Assembly (NCBI GenBank): GCA_025094145.1
Contig: JALLLS010000005.1
Span: 124,001 to 188,000 of the forward strand
Origin: Spinellus fusiger
Taxonomy: Eukaryota > Mucoromycota > Mucoromycetes > Mucorales > Phycomycetaceae
Length of the DNA: 64,000 bases
Direction of reading: 5' to 3'
This document shows, piece by piece, positions 53,857 to 64,000 of this stretch (the stretch's first letter is position 1; the number at the start of each line of letters is the position of its first letter). Below the pieces are notes generated by a model. That model made no database searches. It was not told the DNA's origin and saw only the letters and a list, made by a program, of their open reading frames with translations. A program made the position numbers and the translations under genes.

Positions 53857-54835
53857 AAAGAAATTAGTGGGGTGTTTACTGGCTTAAAATAAAAAATTAC
53901 TTCATGGGTAACATTTCAAAGGTTGTTGGCATTAGCAAGTCTATTGTCCAAAAGATCAGTAGTAGAATCATGACTAATGGTACGCTTGTACCAAAGACTA
54001 GTTCTTGTACACCAAATAAACTTAACAAGAGAGACCTCAGAAAACTTGAGGCCATTCTAATAAACAACTCATTTGCCTCCTATAACTATATTAATTTGGA
54101 ACCTAAGGCACATGAGATAATCATCTGCAGAGCAACATTAATCAAATACATACACCAGGTTGGGTTCGATTCTTACTTCTCAGCACACAAGCCAAGGTTG
54201 TCTGAAGAAAACATGAAGAAAAGACTTTGTTGGGCAAAGGAACGGGTCAATTGGGCTCCTGAGGACTGGAGACACGTCGTATGGTCTGATGAGTCACGGT
54301 TTGAAGTATAAGGTTACCAGGGAGGGTTCAGAGTGATTCAAAAGATTGGAGAAAGATAAAAGGCTCCTCATAGTGTGCCTGCAACCAAAGGAGAGAAGGG
54401 TAGCATAATGATCTGGAGCTGTTTCTGGGCGGGTGGATTTGGGCCTTTGGTCTTTGTTGATGGCAGTGTAAATCAGGACGTATATGTCAACATTTTGGCA
54501 GGAACATTTCTACCATGGTTCATTGAATTGAATGAGAAAGAGAATAGGGACTTCATATTCCAATAAGATGGGGCTAGATACCATACAGGTGGCTATACGA
54601 CATGGTGGAAAAACACACATCAAATCAGGCGTTTTGATTACTGGCCTGCCCAAATTCCTGACTTGAACCCAATTGAACATGTCTGATACGCCTTGGAAAT
54701 ATGAATTGAAGAAAGAAGGGCATCTATTATAAACATAGAAAGTTGGTATTGAACTTGCACAACGATGAGTTCAGAGTATGACAGACAAATGCCAGGATAT
54801 CATTGATGCCAAAGGAAACCATACGAAATACTAAC
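53857..54835 (+). pseudogene. Tc1/mariner-like transposase, decayed
   Basis: VVGISKSIVQKISSRIMTNG and PNKLNKRDLRKLEAILINNS (HTH), RATLIKYIHQVGFDSYFSAH, RLCWAKERVNWAPEDWRHVV with WSDESRFEV (first Asp intact), GEKGSIMIWSCFWAGGFGPL, DGARYHTGG (second Asp), QIPDLNPIEH (third acidic residue), W to stop after it. Stops at 54309, 54565 and later, frame breaks near 54600. No inverted ends found. Confidence 0.82.
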
Positions 54836-55394
54836 TGTATTATTATTCTATTGTCTATAATTAAAGATATTGAGACTTGATATGCTTAAGTTTGGAGCTT
54901 ATAGATCAAATGTAAAATGTTTTATTTAATGAACATGTTCTATCTGTTTCATCCTGATATTTATACTCAAAGGTATTCAATTCAATTGAGTGTGGCTGTA
55001 TTCACACTTTCTTGAACAAGTATGTTTATCCTAATTATATACCCAATAGTATTATTTGAGTGAATCATTGTCAAAATAGATATACAAGCTGTTGTAAGTA
55101 TGGCTATTTGCGCAAAAGTCATCTTAACTGTCTAAATAATGATAGATACCAAACAGAAAGTAGAGGCATTATGACATGACCAAGAAATGGCAGATTACTG
55201 TAAAGAATGAGTGAGACAGATCACTTATACAATCCTATGAGCTAAGTACTTCTTTTTCCTACAGGACAGTTAGGTTTGGAATATAAATACTTATTCAATG
55301 ATCAAAATGTCATGATAAGCACAATAAAACACCACTGCTTCAGATTGATGTACAGAAATGATTCCAATCACTTGCATTTATTTGAAAAGCCCTC
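54836..55394. other. Spacer
   Basis: AT-rich, nothing recognised. Confidence 0.4.
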
Positions 55395-55576
55395 TTTATC
55401 ATTATAGAGTCCATGTTAACATTGAGCAAGGTTGCCTGAGTTTTATACAGCATAACCAAGACACACTGAGAAGAGATATACTAAGTGGTATACATGATAC
55501 TTCTATCTTAGATCCTATATTAAAAAGTGAAAGATTAGTAGTTAGCAAATTATATAAAATAAAAATAAATAAATAA
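55395..55576 (+). pseudogene. Possible Helitron Rep fragment
   Basis: Translation VNIEQGCLSFIQHNQDTLRR then DILSGIHDTSILDPI aligns in pattern with the Helitron segment NKLSWIRHHQASIRADLYQG-LHDTLINQDI at about 50650-50760 (Asn/His-Gln, Arg, Gly, His-Asp-Thr at the same spacing). Short and isolated, so tentative. Confidence 0.4.
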
Positions 55577-56039
55577 AAACAGCTACAGAATCAATAGTAT
55601 TGAATAAAGCATCTATGATAAGCTGTGGTGTATTTGAATGCAGTTCATATATCTTTTAGAGATAGTATAAGAGCACAACAGCCTGCATTAGTATATGTAC
55701 TTTTTGGTGGTCATCTCCTTGAAGTTCTTCTATCTGTAATAATCATTAGAATAAAAGAATGACAAACAAGTTGAATAAAAAAGAGCAGAGTGAATCGTAT
55801 TTTAACTAAACAGATATCTTTGGACCTAAGAAGCTATTGAAGACACTATCATATCAATGGATCATAAATAATAGCTGACACTATTCAATGTTGCTAATAA
55901 AATAACTATTTATTTCCTCTTTCTTATTGTATTTCTATCTATTCTTTCTGAACTAATGATGTTATGCAGCCAACAAGATACGAATAAAGTAAAGAAGATA
56001 CAACATGCTTATAGATCCAACCTAGGATTTTTACATGTA
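55577..56039. other. Spacer
   Basis: AT-rich, nothing recognised. Confidence 0.35.
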
Positions 56040-57080
56040 TTTGTTTTTTATAGGAGACTATAGCAAGTTCGTGTGAAAATCCTACTAGAGTAATGACAGT
56101 TAAGACCTCTTTACATGACACTGGTTGGAGATCGGATTATCTACCTGTTTTGAAAAATCTGGTCTATAGCATCAATGCCATTGTTTCTCACACATATGCG
56201 TTCTCCAAGTATATATTGATCCATCTACTCGAAAGTGAAGATGGATCTGCTTTGAATGATTGCATAACTAAGGATTTCTTCTGTGAGGTGTTTTTGTCGC
56301 TCATTGATAAGCAAATCAGAGAGGGTAGTGCTTCCGGTAAAACATGCCTCACTGACCCATGCCATGAAAGCCAAAAACTATTCTGAAGAGGCCATTGCAA
56401 ATATTATTAGATTAAATGTGTTGGATGTGTGTACGCAAATCAAACTAGACATTTCGACAAAAACTGTTCCCAAGGCACCCGTAGATTTCTTGAACAAAAA
56501 GGCCATTAGCCAAATACAAGAACTGCTAGCCTGCTATCCTCCCAGTTATAGATTTGCTAAAAACTCCATCTATTATGATGTTAAAGCCAATCCAACCAAG
56601 CACATGTACGCATTTACTAAGCCGGCCCGACTATGCGAATAGAATGGAAACAGATCTTTTAGTTGCTTCCCACTTCGTAAAAACTTCATTCCCTCTCACA
56701 TTAAGATAGATACTAAGATACTCAACCACCCTATCTTGAACAAAAACAAGAGCTACATGGGCGGAAAGTTTGATCTTTGAGGTCAAGTCGTCAATCTAAA
56801 ATCAAAGGTGTTCAAACTAAAATTGTATGAAAGACAAGACATTGAAGCTTTGGAACTGTGATCTAGCTGCTACATTGAACTTTAGACATAGTCTAATGTC
56901 TCCAAGGGAAAAGGGTACCCTCTTATAGGGCTTTTGTAAATATAACAAAAGAAAACATGACATAAATGATACAGCTAGAACCAAGAAAAAGTCCAAGCCT
57001 TCTGGTTCATCTCCATCCTTCTCCCTCATTATCACTGGAGCCTCGGCTAACTAACTGACGGAAGCCCATGATACAAGCAA
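56040..57080 (+). pseudogene. Fanzor-like N-terminal and middle region, decayed
   Basis: Frame from about 56054: SSCENPTRVMTVKTSLHDTG, NLVYSINAIVSHTYAFSKYI, LNDCITKDFFCEVFLSLIDK; then a frameshift near 56340 to AMKAKNYSEEAIANIIRLNV and YDVKANPTKHMYAFTKPARL, a TAG at 56640, CFPLRKNFIPSHIKIDTKIL, more stops, and a Lys/Ser-rich stretch KKKSKPSGSSPSFSLIITGA near 56980-57045. Fungal Fanzor proteins start with a helical 'nxivxxTYxfxK' region and have the FPLRxxxIPxxIxIDTxxL block before the RuvC part, so I read this as a Fanzor front half. The RuvC motifs are missing. Assignment is from memory of the family, not a search. Confidence 0.5.
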
Positions 57081-57152
57081 ACTATATAAAAAGTGATATA
57101 ATGTATCTTATTGAATTTTTTCATGCAAAAAGACATCATAATGTCTAGTATA

Positions 57153-60100
57153 TTATACAGGAAAACTCATGACAAAGTCACCAATATTAAGCTTAACACA
57201 TCGTGAAGAGGTCCATTCAAAGCGAACCTTCATAACAACATCAGGCAACTCCATTGTATCTATAAAAAGTTAAAGAAAATAATCATCATTATAATCATCA
57301 TTAGACAACTTACTGTGAGAATTAGCAAACGAAAATATTTTGTATGGCTTCTGGATGTTAGAGGAAATTTCTCTGGATTCTCTTGTTTCTGTACGAGTCT
57401 GTCCAAGTCCTTGCGCCAAGCTGCTTGTTAACATCCCAAACAAGCTCAGATTGCTGTACCACACACGCACTGTTTGATCCAGTATTGAACAGGTAGCAAT
57501 AAACTTTCCTTCTGGAGAAAAGGCAAGTCCATCAATCGGACCCTTGTGTCCCTAGAAAAGAGAGAAAGAAAACACAAGTTTAAACAAAAGAGAAGTATGA
57601 ACCAATGTCAGTCCTACTTCAAGTACAATGGATCGTGTAGCAGTTCTCAAATCATAGATGACAGTAGCACCTTCTTGTGTGCCTACTGCTAACTTTTGAG
57701 AAGTTGAACTAAAACCCACACATGGATAACTATATAAAAACAATTATTAAGATAGGATACTATTTTGACTACCAACGTCTTAACCAAGTCATGAAGAATG
57801 GCTGTGGCAGAAGGAAGTACTACTTCACGCATGTGGGGTACATTGGGATCCAATGTTTTTACTACAGCCTCCACAACTCTATTGATACTGGGATAAAGCA
57901 ACAAGGGTTTCTTTTGTTTGTTGTTTTGTTGTTTTGTTTGTTGTTGTTGTTGTATGTTTTGATGTCAGCGTAAAAGTAAGACAAGCAATGCTGGCCTACC
58001 TTTATTATAAAGTATCCAATCATTGTCAAACACTGAATACGCTCTTCCATCTTCTTGGAATGCATAGTATCATAAGTAAGTGTACCAATCACTAGTGGCA
58101 TATTCGTACTAGCAATAGTAAATATTGCTTGTTTTGCTCCACGGCTGATGGAAGCCATGCTCGGCTGGGGGTCTGCAGCATAAGCAAAGATGGTTCTTAG
58201 AACTTCAGCAGCATTGACATAAGAAATCCATGTAGAAAATCCTTGACTAAGCAGCTCCATGGATGCCAGAGTACGTGCTACAGAAACAGACGAGACAGCC
58301 TGATCTGATGTGCCATTGCTTTGCATGTCTAAGTCAGTATCTGACAGTAGCAGGGTTAAACTCAGGGCAGTCGATTTCCGCACACTAGTGGTTCGATAGG
58401 AAGAGTTATCATAGTGATTAAAAGAAAAGAACATGTTCCTATTATCTCTTTCTCCTTATTTTGAATGTACCTTGAACCCAAAACATGGGCATGATCACAT
58501 CCCATAATACCCAGAATAATAGCAGCTCGTACCATCCTATGTGAGCTAGTGTTTTCAGGTGAATTGGATGTAGGTACTATAATTCATGTTAGTTAAGCCA
58601 TGCCTATAATAGAGTAATATATGAAAGAAAGATAAGATTACAGAATATTTCCCAGTAATCAATAAGAACGGCAAGGTCTTCTTTTGATTGTCCCATCACT
58701 GCACTGGAAAATATAGAACGCGCTAACAATATAGAAATAGTAAGACTAAGTTATTGATTTCTTTCTCTTGTAGAGAGAGAAAGTACCTGATGTATCCTGC
58801 CAGTACTTGCTCAAAAGAGACAGAGAGGGAAAACAATAGTCTTTTCCTACAACAGCAGGCAAAGCTAGAGCATAACCGGAAAGCATATCTGAACTATGAT
58901 TGTTTTTCCCTATATATCAATACAATGCCATTAGACTCTTTTATGGATCATCATTAAAGATGGATATACTTTACCTGCTACATAAACAATTGCCTTTGAT
59001 AAAAGAGCTATTGACAATAGTCTTATAGCTGTCATTGAAGGTGATATTTTCCATGCATCTTTTTCATCTTCCAGTGGTGCTAGTAGTGAAAAGTAGCCAT
59101 TGGCACTAAAAGAAAGAAAGAAAAAGATAACAGGCATTTACATCTATTGTATCAGACTTTTTTTCCATAAAATAAATGACAAGGTAGACCTACCCACGTA
59201 AACCGTGATTCAAGCAGTTGTCTTTGTTTGGAGTCACATTGAGTGTTTTTCGACAAACATCTTCTAGTGCTTCGCTAATGTACCAAGACATTGCCGTTGT
59301 GATCACAATCGAAATCAGCTCCAGTCGTTTCTCTCTCCATTCCACTTTAGCCTTTTGTTTTGAAATGTTGTGAGTGTCAAAAGTGGAATCAAGAGGATCT
59401 TCTTTATCGAATTTCAAAAGTAGAGGTTCATGAATAATAGAGTCCACTGATTTTCCAGACAAGGAAGGTTTGAGTGCAAGAGGTGCAAGGAACCCAGACA
59501 CCTCTCGCGTGGTTAAAGAAGGGAGGTGAGTGTAGACATCATGGACCAACCGACGCATATTGAAAGTAAAAATGTGAGCAAATATTTCTATCATCGTTGA
59601 GTAGATATAAAACATTTATGCTAGTGTTAATAGTCATAATAATAAGTTTTTTTCTTTAACTTTTACTTTTTGTAGTTGAGACAAGGGGTCGAATCGAAAT
59701 AGTTTGTTTTGCACTACTTGGTGTTTTTGAATTATGGGTCTGTGCAGGAAAGTGGTTGATAGGCCATCGATCATCTTCAAATACATCTCTACATTGTTTT
59801 CCAGTCAGCGTACGATCCAAATGAGCTGTTTGTATCTGAACACAGATATATATATTAGTATGGCCTCTTTTCTCTCTCTCTCTCTTTGTTGTACAATGTA
59901 TGTGTATTGACTTATTACCTGCCATACAAATGCAATTTCGTCTGTATATCCTAGCACTATGTAATCCTCGGCCGTACGCCATTGAATAGCCTTCAGTGGC
60001 GATGTATGTCCAGGAAAAATAAACAAACTAGAAATGGCATGAATACATATACATATAAATAAATAAATCAGGATGTTTAGTAGAGATTGTATTACCAATT

Positions 60101-61156
60101 CATAGATTCTACTGATATAAGAGCAAGAGAATGATCACGAGCAATAGAGACAATACAACCACGAATACGAGAATCTGTTTGTTCTGTGGGTTCAACAAAA
60201 ATATCAACAGGAAGAGCATGCACCATAAAAGACGCAATGTGTTCACCATCTCTGTAATCAGCAACAACAACATCAGCAGCAACAGCAAAGATATATGATC
60301 AATAACAGAGTAGAATAAAGTAATATAACTTACACTAGATTCCATATTTTGACTGCTCCATCACGCCCTCCAGATAAGAGATAATGATGGCCAGCCACTT
60401 GGTGGTTTTCAGGTACAATTAAACAAGTGACTTCTCCCTCATGGGCATTCTCAAACACCTTTGTACTATCTTTGTTATGACACTGTGATAGATGACTCAG
60501 GTTAAGCATGGCAGTAGCTATAGGAACAATACAGATTGCTCCGTTTTCTATTTCATCCACAAACAAAGGTATTGAGAGATACAAGTAAACATAGGCATAA
60601 TATAGCAAAGCAATAGAACATCACTCACCATAGCCCAGTGCCAAATGACTGTTATTCACTGGAATAGATGTAGTGATGTGGCCAAAAATAGGGTCCTTTT
60701 GCTTATTTACACACCATATATCTGAGAAACTTGCACCTTATATATATATATAAATGTATGTATGTATATGATGGATAGAATAAGTCAATGAGATAAACGA
60801 AACAAATACACATTCTCTATTAAAAAACATACTTGCACAGACAGTGATAGGATCATTGCTGGGTAAACTCTTTCCTTGGTCAGTGGATGCAAGAGAAGTA
60901 AGGCAAAAGACAGATTCAGTAGGTCGACTACAGAATAAAACAGCAATTGGGGTTTCTGGTGTCTGACAGATAGTCATGTTGAAAGATCCAAGGGACAAAG
61001 GTAGACCTTTTTGTAACGGGTTAACATTATATATATGTATATATACACTTTCTGTAATGTCTGAAGGGTCTACCTTGGTTATTAAACGAATAGGTATTCA
61101 ATAAGTGTGTACTAGAAAGACATATCCACAAACACAGAGAGATAACATACAAGACA

Positions 61157-61200
<44 letters not shown>

Positions 61201-61203
61201 AAG

Positions 61204-61254
<51 letters not shown>

Positions 61255-62859
61255 AAGAGAGATGGTTTGAGAATGCATTTTCATTAACAAAATATTCATG
61301 TACCTATAATACAATTGTTCTTGTTCTACCAAGGATCCGGGTTTTACGCCAGTTGGGGGATTTAAAAGGTAATCATAGAATACACCATCCTATGAATGAA
61401 GCGTATTTATAGAAGAATAAAAGAAAGAGAATACAAAGAGAGTACACGTATAAATAATAAAGAAAGGAAAAAAAACAAGAGAAAGCCTAACATGTACCTT
61501 GCTTCACTTACCTGTGTCCAAAGTACAAAACGATCTAATCCACAAAAGACACCACCCAACCAGTCTGTCTCTGGCCTGGCAGTCAGTTTAATGTTGGGTA
61601 TGAATGCAGTGCCTGAGAGAAGGAACAGCTAATACAGCAAGATAGATAGATATACATGTTAGTAGTACTTTTTTCTTGTTTGCTTACAATCACATTTCTT
61701 CTTGCAAGGGCCATGCATAGACCAGGGATGTGTTCATGATTGATCAAATCAAATGCAATATCAAAGTGATCTTGTTTGTCTTTGAGTGGTTCATAGGTAG
61801 CTGACTGATCCTTCAATACTATTTGCTTTGAAATATCAAAATCCCATACATCTAGCTGACCCTCCATAGTAAGAGTTGCGAGTCGTGTACAATTTGTCAC
61901 TAGAAACAGTCGTTAAGATCCAGATACTAGCCCCAGGACAGGGGTTTCTATAGCGTCACTAGTGCATACAATAGAGGGATTTACCAGTATCATGAAACTC
62001 TGTACATGTTACCCAGTTGAGATGACCTCCCCACACTCTTACAACCTGAAATAAAGAGTGAATAAGAATAATAAGAATAATAAAGAGGTACTTGCTTCGA
62101 GTGTAGTAGCATTTAGAATGGAGATCTCATTGGATTGTCCACAGCAAAAGAGATACTTTTCAGAGAACTATGCATTTTTCCATCAGGCCTTGTTATTGAG
62201 CCATTTTCCTATGACTTTCAAATGTTACCTTGAACAGTTTCAATTGATTTGGGACACCAAAGAATCCATTGGTGTTGGTAGTAAGACATCGACCATCCAA
62301 GGCACTCCAGCGTGAAATTTCACTAACAAGAGATTCTAGTGTTCATTTCCTTTCTTCTATGACTATAGCGTGATTGTCCTCTCTCTCTCTCTCTATACAT
62401 ATATATTACCCATCTTCAGAAGCACTGATAAGAATATCTTCTCTTAGTGAAAATGTGTCTGTCTTTGTTTTTAGAATGCATAGAGCTACAACTGATGTCT
62501 TATGGCCCATAAGAAGAAGCTTGTACTATTCAACAAAAACATAGACAAGAGACACACAAGGCATAAGAGATCGACAAGCAGAATAAGAAGAGTGATAACA
62601 GAGTAAGACACATGGTAGTGGTTAGAATAGGAATAGTGTTTATGTCTGTTTGTTTGTCTGTCTGTTTGTCTGTTTGTTTTATTGTGTAAATAAAGACTAC
62701 CTTCAACATGGGTGGAGTGGCTTGAGTAAGAGTATAGACCCAAATGGTGCCATCCTTTTGGCCTTCATACACATAAGGGTAGCTGCTTATCAAACAGGTT
62801 GTATCTGGATTCGAGAAACCGTGCCAAACAACAAGTGGTAGTGGCACTGAAGAAGCCAT
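57153..62859 (-). CDS. WDR7 / rabconnectin-3-beta homologue
   Basis: Twenty-four exons (minus): 62859-62701, 62525-62410, 62322-62229, 62155-62096, 62045-61985, 61899-61688, 61628-61512, 61389-61330, 61073-60833, 60736-60629, 60547-60334, 60251-60096, 60027-59919, 59835-59667, 59587-59194, 59105-58975, 58909-58787, 58722-58642, 58576-58471, 58384-58000, 57910-57777, 57729-57618, 57551-57314, 57259-57153; 3,687 nt, 1,228 aa, phases close throughout. N-terminal WD repeats (ILISASEDGEISRWSALDGR, VVRVWGGHLNWVTC, LLSGGRDGAVKIWNLVDGEH, SIARDHSLALISVESM, LFIFPGHTSPLKAIQWRTAE, AHLDRTLTGKQC), a helical middle (FTFNMRRLVHDV), C-terminal WD pair (KLAVGTQEGATVIYDLRTAT, GHKGPIDGLAFSPEGKFIAT). WDR7 works with DMXL/Rav1-type proteins in V-ATPase assembly. 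Exon 4 ends at a GC donor. Confidence 0.9.
61150..61262. repeat. CA/GA microsatellite in WDR7 intron 8
   Basis: CACACA runs interrupted once, followed by GAGAGA, on the plus strand within the 256-nt intron 61329-61074. Confidence 0.85.
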
Positions 62860-63408
62860 ATCTGTTGTGCTGTAGAAGAAACTAAGGCGTGTCACTTTGA
62901 CTCCACCTCTATTGCTCCCTCCTCCTCCTCACCAGTGGTATGTCGGAGATTAAGACACAGCCAGTGGGAGGATAGTATCCTAAAAACATAAGGATAAGGT
63001 GACTTTTGTGAGCTTAATTGTAGTGAAAAGGCATAAAAGCATAAAAGCATAAAAGAGATGCAAGTGATTCAATACCATGGCAACAGAGACATATTCTCCT
63101 TGGTATCCATGAATAAAGTTTAGAAATAGACCTACCTTTGGATAGGTTCCTATAGAAACCAAACATGGATGTTTTACTTGTAATTGATTCTCTTGTTTTG
63201 ATGTTGATTCATGCCATGAGAATAATTCACTCAATAGAGCAAAATGTATACTTTATTAAAAGACAAAAACAACGCCTGTATTGCCCTGGAGAAAAGAAGT
63301 ATATTTTATTTATATTATTATTTGGAAATAGTATCACTTAGAAACAACAGAAACTAATATATCATGAGCAATAGGATTGGATGTGGAGAAAAGAGGTATT
63401 GACACATA
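62860..63408. other. Region between the WDR7 homologue and the small Pro-rich gene
   Basis: Minus frame 63234-63136 reads MSELFSWHESTSKQENQLQV then KHPCLVSIGTYPK before a donor GTAGGT; a possible following exon near 62990-62945 gives no convincing product. It may be a short gene or leader exon; I leave it open. CCATGGCAAC (X-box half site) at 63075-63084. Confidence 0.3.
63075..63084. promoter_or_regulatory. X-box-like half site upstream of WDR7 homologue
   Basis: CCATGGCAAC, about 220 bp upstream of the WDR7 start codon; part of the palindromic RFX site. Confidence 0.3.
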
Positions 63409-63753
63409 CTAGCCTGGCTTTGTGTTGTTAGAAGGACCTCCAGGACGGTTTGGAGGATTAGAGGGAGGGGTTGGATTAAATACAATGCCTGTCACTAGAA
63501 GACATGTATGAATGAATAAATGAATGTATACAAAAGTACACACTTCACCTGTAGAAGAACGGCCCAAGCTGCCTGTTCTAGGCTGAGTAGTGCCACCTTG
63601 TTGTGCAGGTGTTGGAGGTCCCTTTACAAATGGATGTGGCATGAGTGGAGAATTGTAAGTTACTTGGAGACTACATTTCGTTCTTATTTATACTTACTTT
63701 TTTCTCTCTTTCTCTCGGGTTTCGACAACAGATAAATTGGTCAAGGTTGTCAT
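63409..63753 (-). CDS. Small Pro/Gly/Asn-rich protein
   Basis: Exons (minus) 63753-63698, 63670-63549, 63494-63409; 264 nt, 87 aa, phases close. The start MTTLTNLSVVETREKERKN leads to LMPHPFVKGPPTPAQQGG and a C-terminus of NPPNRPGGPSNNTKPG. I chose this ATG because it is the frame that splices cleanly; a second ATG in another frame at about 63826 does not. No domain recognised, probably disordered. Confidence 0.5.
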
Positions 63754-64000
63754 TTTTTGGATAAATTTTTTGGATTCTTCTTTGTTGATCGAAGCTTAGT
63801 CTGGTTTTATTTTGGGGTGCCTCATTCATGGACAGATTGCTATTCTCATACAGGGTCAGCAAAGTGATGGTAAAGATAGAATGAACCATTGCCACTCATT
63901 TAAATTCACTGTCATTGGTGAAGAATGAATAAAATGAGTCGATGATCCGTTGTTCTCTCTAATACATAATAATCCTCCCAACTACACCATGCAGGCCGTT

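Noticed and set aside
59680..59700. tRNA B-box-like GGGTCGAATC
   Set aside because: It lies in an exon of the WDR7 homologue and no cloverleaf can be drawn around it.
61105..61332. His/Thr and Val/Cys repeat frames
   Set aside because: Translations of the CA/GA microsatellite in a WDR7 intron.

Overview
The window is nuclear DNA of a fungus: short GT-AG introns (about 37-260 nt), a few GC-AG introns, AT-rich spacers, no operons, and fungal-type genes (HEM12, SFM1, GIR2, a CDC4-type F-box/WD40 protein, an HRI-type eIF2-alpha kinase, a RAX2 relic). The mix of DIRS, Helitron, Tc1/mariner, LINE and Fanzor relics together with a WDR7 homologue suggests an early-diverging fungus, most likely Mucoromycota. 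That placement is inference; no rRNA or mitochondrial marker is present.

Layout. 1-1052: 5' part of a C2H2 zinc-finger gene (minus strand, leaves the window). 1188-6474: an essentially full-length non-LTR retrotransposon with a perfect 16-bp target-site duplication, decayed by nonsense codons and a frameshift. About 6590-7642 and 18501-19511: two inverted copies of a TA-flanked element with CACACCAGGAG ends; the second still encodes the C-terminus of a Fanzor (eukaryotic TnpB-like) protein. About 8572-11424: an internally deleted DIRS retroelement with its inverted terminal repeats and internal complementary region still readable, one repeat carrying a 63-bp LINE tail. 11977-12974 GIR2/RWDD1; 13804-16322 CDC4-like; 20669-22327 membrane receptor-like protein with a Frizzled-like Cys-rich ectodomain and cytoplasmic SH3; 23364-26083 HRI-like kinase. 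26660-29199: Tc1/mariner relics and two LINE tails inserted one behind the other at the same target. 29481-30835 HEM12; 34447-35607 Ser/Thr kinase; 37768-38557 SFM1; 39430-40630 M50B-like membrane protein; 40914-41342 small coiled-coil protein. 41774-45230: a RAX2-like pseudogene ending next to a 5'-truncated LINE. 48289-49983 FIST-domain protein; 50043-53456 decayed Helitron; 53857-54835 Tc1 relic; 56040-57080 Fanzor N-terminal relic; 57153-62859 a 24-exon WDR7/rabconnectin-3-beta homologue; 63409-63753 a small Pro-rich protein.

The host genes are mostly unrelated housekeeping or regulatory genes: haem synthesis, eIF2-alpha kinase, ubiquitin ligase adaptor, translation-associated RWD protein, eEF3-type methyltransferase, V-ATPase-linked WD protein. 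They sit between islands of transposon debris. Exon models were built by hand from splice signals and reading-frame phase; in every model given with exons the phases close, which supports them, but single-base boundaries are not proven.
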